Source: an uncultured Muribaculaceae bacterium (GTDB lineage Bacteria; Bacteroidota; Bacteroidia; Bacteroidales; Muribaculaceae). Taken from it: a stretch of DNA of 7,454 nt. The stretch covers positions 1 through 7,454 of the forward strand of contig CAJUSN010000122.1 in assembly GCA_910589095.1 (NCBI GenBank), written 5' to 3'. The position numbers and the translations under genes are program-made. Shown in pieces: positions 1 to 5,505 of this stretch (position 1 is its first letter; the number at the start of each line of letters is the position of its first letter). The notes below the pieces were generated by a model, which did not search any database, was not told the origin of the DNA, and was given only the letters and a program-made list of their open reading frames with translations.

Positions 1-53
1 CTCACCACGCCGATGATACTGCGAAAGCGGGAAAGTAGGTAACCGCCCCCTTC
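1..53 (+). rRNA. rrf: 5S ribosomal RNA, 3' part (5' end outside window)
   Basis: The first ~53 bases match the 3' third of bacterial 5S rRNA. The block GCGGGAAAGTAGGTAACCGC aligns with the E. coli 5S segment GCGAGAGTAGGGAACTGC, including the conserved GAGAGUAGG-type arm. The last ten bases or so (CGCCCCCTTC) would form the 3' strand of stem I, whose partner lies to the left of the window. The exact 3' end (about 50-53) is inferred by analogy, since the 5' strand cannot be seen. A strong intrinsic terminator begins five bases later, as expected at the end of a 16S-23S-5S operon. Confidence 0.9.
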
Positions 54-57
54 AATG

Positions 58-90
58 AAACGCCCATGACCCTCAGTCATGGGCGTTTTT
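58..90 (+). terminator. Intrinsic terminator of the rRNA operon
   Basis: A perfect 10-bp stem (61-70 CGCCCATGAC with 76-85 GTCATGGGCG) closes a 5-base loop (CCTCA) and is followed by five T (86-90). Three A before the stem can extend it by pairing with the T run. It lies directly downstream of the 5S gene, so it is the rRNA operon terminator. Confidence 0.93.
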
Positions 91-117
91 CTACGTCCGT
101 AACTAAGTTATAGATAC

Positions 118-146
118 AAAAGAGCCCGAATGTTTCGGGCTCTTTT
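118..146. terminator. Bidirectional terminator between the rRNA operon and rsmD
   Basis: An uninterrupted 13-bp stem pairs 118-130 (AAAAGAGCCCGAA) with 134-146 (TTCGGGCTCTTTT) around a 3-base loop. The outer A/T pairs give a U run on whichever strand is transcribed, so the hairpin can work both ways. On the minus strand it begins 5 bases after the rsmD stop codon. On the plus strand it is a second, backup terminator behind 58-90 that would stop rRNA readthrough from entering rsmD as antisense. Confidence 0.9.
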
Positions 147-151
147 AATGT

Positions 152-697
152 TTATTCTTCAGGTATGAGGAAGATGGAGAAGTTGACACTCCCGTAGGCA
201 ACGTGTCTATGGAAATTGGGGAGGGATGAATAATCATGTTGACGTGAGTGTTCAAGTATAAACATTCCTCCCGGTTTCACCATTCCACTTTTTAACACAA
301 GATCGGCAACATCGTCAAACCTCGGATGGTCATATGGCGGATCGGCAAATACAAAGTCGTATTTATCTGTTGGACCGGACTCAAGATACCGGAACACATC
401 TCCTTTTATAAGTCTTAGATTCTTTTCCCCGAGTGTGGTTGCCGTTTTTTGTATGAAGCGGTGCTGTATAGCCGACTTTTCTATTGCAGTGACATTGGCT
501 GCGCCTCTTGACAGGAGTTCAAGAGTGATAGCGCCGGTGCCGGCAAAAAGGTCAAGTGCGCGTATGTCTTCAATGTCAATACTGTTTTCTATGATGTTGA
601 AGATGTTTTCGCGTGCAAAGTCGGTCGTTGGGCGCGCTGTTATGTTGCTTGGCACATCAAAGCGTCTACGCCCGTATTTACCTCTTATTATTCGCAT
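152..697 (-). CDS. rsmD: RsmD, 16S rRNA (guanine(966)-N(2))-methyltransferase
   Basis: This 181-residue protein is a class I S-adenosylmethionine-dependent methyltransferase of the RsmD family, close to the usual ~180-200 residues. The family methylates N2 of G966 (E. coli numbering) of 16S rRNA during 30S assembly in the cytoplasm. Visible motifs are the N-terminal MRIIRGKYGRRRF segment, the family signature RPTTDFARENIFNI (22-35), the SAM-binding motif I DLFAGTGAITLE (49-60), an acidic residue in AIEK (71-74) that would bind the ribose, and the catalytic DPPY (119-122) typical of N-methylation of exocyclic amines. The start ATG overlaps the last 10 bases of the upstream DUF3822 gene, which suggests translational coupling in a two-gene operon. 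The gene converges on an rRNA operon, and terminator 118-146 follows its stop. Nothing appears broken. Confidence 0.96.
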   Translation of the reverse strand: MRIIRGKYGRRRFDVPSNITARPTTDFARENIFNIIENSIDIEDIRALDLFAGTGAITLELLSRGAANVTAIEKSAIQHRFIQKTATTLGEKNLRLIKGDVFRYLESGPTDKYDFVFADPPYDHPRFDDVADLVLKSGMVKPGGMFILEHSRQHDYSSLPNFHRHVAYGSVNFSIFLIPEE

Positions 698-1524
698 ATT
701 GGAAGAATTAACATTGGAAATGGAATCTGAAGCGTGGATTTTGATGCACGGAAGCGGAGAGTGGGGAATGGAATTGCCTTTATGGACGGTACGTATCTCC
801 TCAGTATTTCGGTAAGTGTGCCGGTTGCCGTCAGTGATTCTCCGTGAATAGCGAAGTCAAGTTCAGGACATGTTGGCTCAATGCATAGATTTTTCATTGA
901 GGCCAGAAGATAGTAGGCCGCATCTGTGACTGACTGATAATTGAAATCATTGGCCGCCAACAGATGATTATTTTGCAAAGCAATGAATGTGAGTTTTGAA
1001 TCCCGCACCAAGGCTCTGATCTTTATTGAACCGGAATTTTCTGTGTGGTTCGCAAAGTAGTTTGTCAGGAGCGACAGTTTCCCGTGAAAGCTTGCATTAT
1101 AAAATGTTCGTTTTAGAAAGGGTAGGATCTCGGCATCCACGGACTGTATCATCCGAGCATCGCAGCCGGTATCAGAATGGAGAATGGATTCTGAAGCCGG
1201 CTCTTTTGCGATAGTGGCAGACAGAAAAAGCTCAGCTTGTTCGGCGGTAGCATCGCAAGGGACCATCACACGTCGGGGAGAGTCAATGATGCAGTCTATT
1301 TTTCTAAAATCACTCAGCAGAAGAGGATTTTCATATATGATGTCCTCGATGGCTTTAAGAGGGGTCGGCGCAGCCGGGTCAAGGTCGAACCGATGCCACA
1401 CAATCTCTTCCCTGGCCACGGGCGGATACAACACCACATCCATGGTCCTTGGGCCAATCATAATCACGAGCCTCCATAGTTCGGGGCGTGCCAAGCTGTC
1501 TTTGTCAAGAGTTGCCATATACAT
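688..1524 (-). CDS. DUF3822 family protein, function unknown
   Basis: This protein of 278 residues (276 from the second Met) resembles the DUF3822 family, which is found in Bacteroidota, commonly beside rsmD. Recognition rests on overall resemblance, this position, and blocks such as ENPLLLSDFRKIDCIIDSP (65-83), LPFLKRTFYNASFHGKLSLL (134-153) and NNHLLAANDFNYQSVTDAAY (185-204). It has no signal peptide or membrane segment, so it is probably cytoplasmic. The alternation of strands and helices, with a short hydrophobic strand near each half's start, would suit a two-lobed RNase H/actin-like fold, but that is an inference. No catalytic motif can be named. ATG codons at 1524 and 1518 are both possible; a promoter-like box at 1533-1526 overlaps the upstream edge and favours 1518. 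A still later Met (residue 22) would remove the first predicted strand. The 10-base overlap with rsmD suggests a linked role, perhaps in ribosome maturation, but this is unproven. Confidence 0.85.
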   Translation of the reverse strand: MYMATLDKDSLARPELWRLVIMIGPRTMDVVLYPPVAREEIVWHRFDLDPAAPTPLKAIEDIIYENPLLLSDFRKIDCIIDSPRRVMVPCDATAEQAELFLSATIAKEPASESILHSDTGCDARMIQSVDAEILPFLKRTFYNASFHGKLSLLTNYFANHTENSGSIKIRALVRDSKLTFIALQNNHLLAANDFNYQSVTDAAYYLLASMKNLCIEPTCPELDFAIHGESLTATGTLTEILRRYVPSIKAIPFPTLRFRASKSTLQIPFPMLILPICE

Positions 1525-1525
1525 G

Positions 1526-1556
1526 CAAAATTAGCTAAAAAGAAGCGTAAAACCAA
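1526..1556 (-). promoter_or_regulatory. Candidate Bacteroidota promoter for DUF3822-rsmD
   Basis: Read on the minus strand, 1533-1526 is TAATTTTG, an exact match to the -7 consensus TAnnTTTG. Twenty bases upstream, 1556-1554 reads TTG, matching the -33 core at a normal spacing. The start of transcription would fall near 1518-1521, almost on top of the ATG codons at 1524 and 1518, so the mRNA would be leaderless or nearly so. This is consensus matching only; in A/T-rich intergenic DNA a chance match is possible. Confidence 0.5.
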
Positions 1557-1630
1557 TTTTTGATGTGATCCGGCTTGAAAAATATCCCGATTGAGTCCCG
1601 GCATTCGCGTTGCAAAGTCGTTCATTGTGA

Positions 1631-1666
1631 AATATGGTAAATGTGACGCGCGTTGTTTTCCATATT
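1631..1666. repeat. Nested dyad upstream of the tRNA gene
   Basis: The arms AATATGG (1631-1637) and CCATATT (1660-1666) form a 7-bp inverted repeat with a 22-base gap. Inside it lies the perfect 8-bp palindrome ACGCGCGT (1646-1653), whose centre is only one base from the centre of the outer dyad. The element sits over or just upstream of the -33 region of the tRNA promoter, where an operator could lie. The arms are short and the function is unknown. The rest of 1525-1701 shows no gene. Confidence 0.3.
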
Positions 1667-1687
1667 CAGTAATTATTATTACCTTTG
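1653..1687 (+). promoter_or_regulatory. Promoter of the tRNA-Arg gene (and possibly the downstream operon)
   Basis: TACCTTTG at 1680-1687 matches the Bacteroidota -7 consensus TAnnTTTG exactly and lies 14 bases before the tRNA, which leaves a short leader for RNase P to remove. The -33 element is less clear: TTG at 1653-1655 gives a 24-base spacer, slightly long, while the T-rich GTTTTC at 1655-1660 gives about 20. The position relative to the tRNA is the main support. Confidence 0.65.
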
Positions 1688-1701
1688 TGGAGTCGAAAAT
1701 T

Positions 1702-1776
1702 GCCCCGGTAGTTCAACGGATAGAATAGAAGTTTCCTAAACTTTTGATAGCAGTTCGATTCTGCTCCGGGGTACCA
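1702..1776 (+). tRNA. tRNA-Arg (anticodon CCU)
   Basis: A full cloverleaf can be folded by hand. The acceptor stem pairs 1702-1708 (GCCCCGG) with 1766-1772 (CCGGGGT), with a G-U pair at position 1-72. The D stem is GTTC/GAAT (1711-1714 with 1723-1726). The anticodon stem is GAAGT/ACTTT (1728-1732 with 1740-1744) around loop TTCCTAA, giving anticodon CCT at 1735-1737. The T stem is AGCAG/CTGCT (1749-1753 with 1761-1765) around loop TTCGATT. The discriminator base is A1773 and CCA is encoded (1774-1776). A20 in the D loop (1720) and C35 in the anticodon fit arginine identity. It reads AGG codons, which are minor in most bacteria. Five T follow the CCA, but there is no separate terminator hairpin before the next gene, 29 bases away. 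Confidence 0.97.
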
Positions 1777-1805
1777 TTTTTCTAACCTATACTTAATTTC
1801 GACGT

Positions 1806-3194
1806 ATGACGCAGTCAAACGCCTCTGTGGCACCGAAAAACAAGCGCTCGCCACTGGCATGGGTGCCTTCGGTGTATTTTGCCATGGGATTGCCTTTCGT
1901 GGCTCTTAATCTTGTTTCGGTAATCATGTTCAACAATCTGGGTGTTGACATGGAACTAATCGCGTTTTGGACATCGCTCCTGACATTGCCTTACACGTTG
2001 AAATTTCTCTGGAGCCCGCTGCTTGAAATTTTCTGGACTAAGAAAAATTTTGTTGTAGCCACCCAGGCAATCTCCGGTTTTTTCTTCGCACTTATCGCAT
2101 TCCTGTTGCCGCTTCCTGACTTTTTTACTTGGGTCATCGCTGCCATGGGAGTGATTGCATTTTCAGGTGCCACACATGATATAGCAACCGACGGTGTGTA
2201 TCTGTCGGCGCTTGACAAGAAGACCCAATCCACTTATATCGGCTGGCAAGGAGCTTTCTATAATTTGGCAAAAGTACTTGCCAACGGAGGTCTTGTTTGG
2301 CTTGCCGGTGTGTTGATGACCCATTTCAAGTCAACCGATCCTGACCGCGCACCTTTCTATGCGTGGATGATCATCATGGGTGTCATAGGAGCGCTCCTTA
2401 TCGCTCTGTCCATTTATCACTTCTTCATGCTCCCGGGCTCTACCAAGTCGGCCAACAGCAGCGCTGAACAAAAGAATTTCGGTGAAGCGATGGTAGAGAT
2501 GAAGAATGTGCTCGTAGATTTCTTCAAAAAGAAATACATCTGGCTCTATATCCTTTTCATTGTATGCTATCGTCTCACTGAGGGCTTTGCAATGAAAATG
2601 GTGCCTATATTCCTGCAAGCACCCCTCTCAGAAGGTGGTATAGCGCTGTCGAACGAAGCTATGGGTACGCTTTACGGTGTGTTCGGTACAGTAGCATTTA
2701 TTGTAGGTTCGATCCTCGGCGGCTATTTCATAGCCCATTTCGGACTGCGCAAGGTGTTGTTCTCACTCGTGTGCATTTTCAACGTGCCGTTTGTCATTTA
2801 CTTCCTCTTCTCAGTATTCCAGCCGCAGAATGTGGTGATTATTGGTTCCGGTTTGGTTGCGGAATATTTCTGCTATGGTTTCGGTTTTGTGGGCTTAACC
2901 ATGTTCATGATGCAGCAGGTGGCCCCCGGAAAGCACTCCATGGCTCATTATGCGTTTGCTTCGGCTATCATGAATTTCGGTGTCATGCTCCCCGGAATGA
3001 TTTCCGGCTGGATCTGCAAGCAGACAGGCTACGAGCTGTTCTTCATCATTGCGCTCGTGGTTTCTATACCTGCTTTTATCCTGGCATGGATAGTGCCCTT
3101 CACCCACTCTGATAAGGATGCAGAGAATGGAGAGTCGGAACTGAAAGAAGCCCTGACATCGGCCGTGGAGGGTGAAGAAGACTCTCAATTCTGA
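1806..3194 (+). CDS. AmpG-like MFS permease, probable sugar/disaccharide importer
   Basis: This 462-residue protein is an inner-membrane transporter of the major facilitator superfamily. About 12 hydrophobic segments can be seen (near 17-39, 52-73, 83-102, 107-125, 145-170, 185-208, then 244-260, 285-309, 315-335, 341-365, 378-402, 408-431), split by a hydrophilic central loop (209-243). The closest family I recognise is AmpG, the muropeptide permease: KFLWSP (66-71), IAFSGATHDIATD (117-129) and the FAMKMVPIFL region (261-270) align with AmpG counterparts. The C-terminal tail (434-462) is acidic and probably cytoplasmic. The next gene, 33 bases downstream with no terminator between, encodes a GH130 phosphorylase, so the likely cargo is a beta-1,4-disaccharide split inside the cell. 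True AmpG activity on anhydromuropeptides is the main alternative. No Shine-Dalgarno precedes the ATG. A weak -7-like box (TAATTTCG, 1794-1801) lies just before it, so transcription from the tRNA promoter is equally likely. Confidence 0.88.
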   Translation: MTQSNASVAPKNKRSPLAWVPSVYFAMGLPFVALNLVSVIMFNNLGVDMELIAFWTSLLTLPYTLKFLWSPLLEIFWTKKNFVVATQAISGFFFALIAFLLPLPDFFTWVIAAMGVIAFSGATHDIATDGVYLSALDKKTQSTYIGWQGAFYNLAKVLANGGLVWLAGVLMTHFKSTDPDRAPFYAWMIIMGVIGALLIALSIYHFFMLPGSTKSANSSAEQKNFGEAMVEMKNVLVDFFKKKYIWLYILFIVCYRLTEGFAMKMVPIFLQAPLSEGGIALSNEAMGTLYGVFGTVAFIVGSILGGYFIAHFGLRKVLFSLVCIFNVPFVIYFLFSVFQPQNVVIIGSGLVAEYFCYGFGFVGLTMFMMQQVAPGKHSMAHYAFASAIMNFGVMLPGMISGWICKQTGYELFFIIALVVSIPAFILAWIVPFTHSDKDAENGESELKEALTSAVEGEEDSQF

Positions 3195-3227
3195 TTGAAA
3201 TCTAAATTCTAATATTATATAGACTTA

Positions 3228-4235
3228 ATGAACGAACTGAAAATTGTGGGCGAAGCATTGCCCAATATGCCTTGGGAAGATCGCCCTGAAGGATGTAAAG
3301 ATGTGCTTTGGCGCTACTCTGCCAATCCGGTTATTCCGCGCGATGCACTTTCCACCTCCAACTCGATATTCAATTCTGCAGTGGTGCCTTTCAAGAAAGG
3401 CAAGTATAACTTCGCAGGGGTGTTCCGTTGCGATGATACGAACCGCCGCATGCGCATCCATGTGGGTTTCTCCGTGGATGGATTCAAATGGGACATTAAC
3501 GAAGAGGACATGCGCCTTGAAGGTGGCAACGAAGAGATTGCTGAATGGGTTTACGGTTACGACCCTCGCGTTGCCAAAATTGACGACAAATGGTATGTGA
3601 CCTGGTGTAACGGTTACCATGGCCCCACAATCGGTGCAGCATGGACCACTGACTTTGAAACGTTCCACCAGCTTGAGAATGCATTCCTTCCTTACAACCG
3701 CAACGGAGTAATGTTCCCTCGCAAGATAAATGGCAACTTCGCCATGCTCTCACGCCCCAGCGACACAGGACATACCCCCTTCGGTGATATTTTCTACAGC
3801 GAGTCGCCCGACATGGAATTTTGGGGTCGCCACCGCCATGTTATGGCTCCTGCCGCTTTTGAGGACAGCGCATGGCAGTGCATGAAAATTGGTGCCGGTC
3901 CAATTCCTATTGAGACATCCGAAGGCTGGCTGCTTATTTATCACGGTGTGCTCCGCTCATGCAATGGTTATGTATATGCCTTTGGCTCGGCTCTGCTTGA
4001 CCGCGAACAGCCCTGGAAAGTGATTGCCCGTTCGGGACCTTATCTGATCTCGCCCCGCGAAATCTATGAGCTCACAGGCGATGTGCCTAATGTAACCTTC
4101 CCCTGCGCTGCTCTCCACGATCCTGAAACCGGCCGCATTGCCGTTTACTATGGCTGTGCTGATACAGTTACAGGTCTTGCATTCGGTTACATTCCCGAAA
4201 TTGTTGAATGGACCAAACGTAACTCCATCATCTGA
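3228..4235 (+). CDS. GH130 glycoside phosphorylase, probably beta-1,4-mannosyl-GlcNAc type
   Basis: This 335-residue protein is a cytoplasmic inverting phosphorylase of family GH130, with a five-bladed beta-propeller fold expected. GH130 enzymes use phosphate to cleave beta-mannosides, releasing alpha-mannose-1-phosphate. Visible motifs are FNSAVV (48-53), VYGYDPRV (108-115) with the proposed proton donor Asp112, FPRKINGNFAMLSRP (163-177), and IYHGV (237-241). Compared with the active site of the gut enzyme Uhgb_MP as I recall it, residues line up at a constant offset of +8: Tyr111, Asp112, Arg158, Arg176, His182, Phe211, Lys220, His239, Tyr248, Tyr250, Phe291 and Asp312. That points to subfamily GH130_2, whose members include mannosyl-N-acetylglucosamine phosphorylases active on N-glycan cores (for example BT1033 of B. 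thetaiotaomicron). Mannosyl-glucose or mannobiose remain possible. There is no signal peptide. The neighbouring permease would supply substrate. The terminator at 4281-4320 ends the transcript. Confidence 0.9.
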   Translation: MNELKIVGEALPNMPWEDRPEGCKDVLWRYSANPVIPRDALSTSNSIFNSAVVPFKKGKYNFAGVFRCDDTNRRMRIHVGFSVDGFKWDINEEDMRLEGGNEEIAEWVYGYDPRVAKIDDKWYVTWCNGYHGPTIGAAWTTDFETFHQLENAFLPYNRNGVMFPRKINGNFAMLSRPSDTGHTPFGDIFYSESPDMEFWGRHRHVMAPAAFEDSAWQCMKIGAGPIPIETSEGWLLIYHGVLRSCNGYVYAFGSALLDREQPWKVIARSGPYLISPREIYELTGDVPNVTFPCAALHDPETGRIAVYYGCADTVTGLAFGYIPEIVEWTKRNSII

Positions 4236-4280
4236 TCTTTTGACCATTTCTCCCCTTTTTCAGGGAGTAATAAATAATTC

Positions 4281-4320
4281 AAGGTTGGCTTCCCTCCGCG
4301 TGGGATGCCAACTTTTTTTT
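4281..4320 (+). terminator. Intrinsic terminator of the permease-GH130 transcript
   Basis: The stem pairs 4284-4294 (GTTGGCTTCCC) with 4302-4312 (GGGATGCCAAC), ten pairs with one T-T mismatch, around a 7-base loop, followed by eight T (4313-4320). AAG before the stem can pair with the first T residues. It lies 45 bases after the GH130 stop. On the minus strand no U run follows the hairpin, so it acts in the plus direction only. Confidence 0.92.
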
Positions 4321-4371
4321 GAAACCATCTGAACTATTCTGACAAGATCCTCTCGTCGGGATATAACAACA

Positions 4372-4402
4372 GCGGTGTGCCAAATTAATTTTGACACACC
4401 GC
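4372..4402 (-). terminator. Hairpin, probable terminator of the lipoprotein-glmM-NlpC operon
   Basis: GCGGTGTG (4372-4379) pairs with CACACCGC (4395-4402); after one C-A mismatch four more pairs (4381-4384 with 4390-4393) extend the stem above a 5-base loop. It starts 51 bases past the stop of the minus-strand NlpC/P60 gene. On that strand the hairpin is followed by TGTTGTTATAT, which is T-rich but not a clean run, so termination may be weaker. The rest of 4236-4452 holds nothing else recognisable. Confidence 0.6.
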
Positions 4403-4452
4403 CGAGTTTTGTTGTTCTAATGCTCTTGATATTGAGCCGGAGTGTAGGGGTG

Positions 4453-5496
4453 TTACTGTTGGAAATACCAGGGATGTGAGGCATAGGTGGTGACACCTTT
4501 TGGGGAGGGGACGGAGAGAATGCGGCATGCACCAATTACTTTGCGAGGTAGGTAGAGTGGATGCCCCGGTTTGAAACTGCTTTCAAATACTCGTCCCGAA
4601 GAGTGGAGAAACCGTGTGAATCCATCGTAGATGCCGACATGTGTCACGGTGGTCCCTGCTCCGGTTCCGAAAAATAGTAAATCGCCTCGGCGAAACTCAT
4701 CAGGCTTTGCAGGGTCAAGAGTTTCGCCTACCAGTGCTTGGTCAGATGCGTTGCGCGGAAGTATCAGTCCGGCAGCTCCAAACGCCACCTTAGTATAGCC
4801 GGAGCAATCGATGGCCTTAGGAGTGGTACCACCCCAAAGATAAGTGATACCCATCATTGAGCGGGCGGTGTTCATAATGGTGTCCAATTGAGGTTCACGT
4901 TTGCTCCAGGTGCTGAAATCCTCCACGTTGGCCGATTGCAAGTAAGCTTTGCGACCATCGGGGAGCACCACTTCGGAAAACGCCGAGCCGGGCGCTTTAA
5001 TGCCCTCAAAAATCGAACCTATCACCACATCCATGGCAATATTGCCATCGGAAGTGTTTGTAGAGTCAGAATAAGCGGCAAATGGCCGTGGCTGAGTGAC
5101 TATAAGTCGCTGAGCATTGCGCCATTGTTCCATCTCGGCAGGAGTGCGGTCTACGAGCGATGTCCCTATCACCCAAGCCTTATAGCCGTCAGGCAATTCC
5201 ACCCGATACCAATCGGATTGGCGGGAGAGGACCTTGGCCGGAGTGCCGTAAGAAGCTTGCGTTTCAAGCGAGGCCGAGTGTGAGGGGGCATTGCGCAGGC
5301 ATCCGGCAGCCACGTTGAATAGCACCCAATCCTCAGGTTCGTTTGACTTAGCGGTGGCTTTTGATGCTTTGCGTGTGGTTTGCGTGGTTGTGGCTTTGCG
5401 CGATTTGGTTTGCTTGCGCCCTTTAGCCGACACGGTTGCCGCTGACATGAGAATGCATGCGGCAACCGTGAGTAGGGTTATCCTAAGATTAGACAT
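4453..5496 (-). CDS. Secreted NlpC/P60 cell-wall peptidase with SH3-like domains
   Basis: This 347-residue protein carries an N-terminal signal peptide (1-24, hydrophobic core ITLLTVAACILMSAATV, likely cut after VSA), so it acts in the periplasm. A basic, low-complexity Lys/Arg/Thr linker follows (25-50). Two SH3b-like segments come next: about 57-116, with DWYRVELPDGYKAWV at 95-109, and about 130-192, with SEVVLPDGRKAYL at 174-186. The C-terminal NlpC/P60 domain (about 203-327) has YLWGG (219-223), DCSG with nucleophile Cys231, THVGIY with His286, and a third polar candidate at His298. The arrangement resembles YkfC-type gamma-D-glutamyl-diamino acid endopeptidases, which cut peptidoglycan stem peptides; the exact bond here is inferred. 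The catalytic residues are intact. The start lies 9 bases after the glmM stop, so the two are co-transcribed. This fits wall remodelling or recycling alongside precursor synthesis by GlmM. Confidence 0.93.
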   Translation of the reverse strand: MSNLRITLLTVAACILMSAATVSAKGRKQTKSRKATTTQTTRKASKATAKSNEPEDWVLFNVAAGCLRNAPSHSASLETQASYGTPAKVLSRQSDWYRVELPDGYKAWVIGTSLVDRTPAEMEQWRNAQRLIVTQPRPFAAYSDSTNTSDGNIAMDVVIGSIFEGIKAPGSAFSEVVLPDGRKAYLQSANVEDFSTWSKREPQLDTIMNTARSMMGITYLWGGTTPKAIDCSGYTKVAFGAAGLILPRNASDQALVGETLDPAKPDEFRRGDLLFFGTGAGTTVTHVGIYDGFTRFLHSSGRVFESSFKPGHPLYLPRKVIGACRILSVPSPKGVTTYASHPWYFQQ

Positions 5497-5505
5497 CGTT
5501 CGGAT

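Noticed and set aside
435..815. 126-codon plus-strand open frame across rsmD and DUF3822
   Set aside because: It is antisense to two well-supported genes, crosses their junction, resembles no family and has no promoter or operon partner.
1702..1776. tRNA-Arg as an integration site for a mobile element
   Set aside because: tRNA genes are common attachment sites, but no direct repeat of the tRNA 3' end, integrase or foreign-looking genes follow within the window.
1794..1801. TAATTTCG as a definite promoter of the permease
   Set aside because: It has one mismatch to TAnnTTTG, lacks a good -33 element, and would leave no leader before the ATG at 1806; kept only as a weak possibility.
1666..1860. 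64-codon minus-strand open frame over the tRNA
   Set aside because: Most of it is the complement of the tRNA gene and its promoter.
3225..3668. 147-codon minus-strand open frame opposite the GH130 gene
   Set aside because: It mirrors a clearly recognised enzyme whose catalytic residues lie in the plus frame.
4236..4452. Small gene or RNA in the 217-base gap between converging operons
   Set aside because: Open frames here are short extensions of neighbouring shadows; the two hairpins account for the visible structure.
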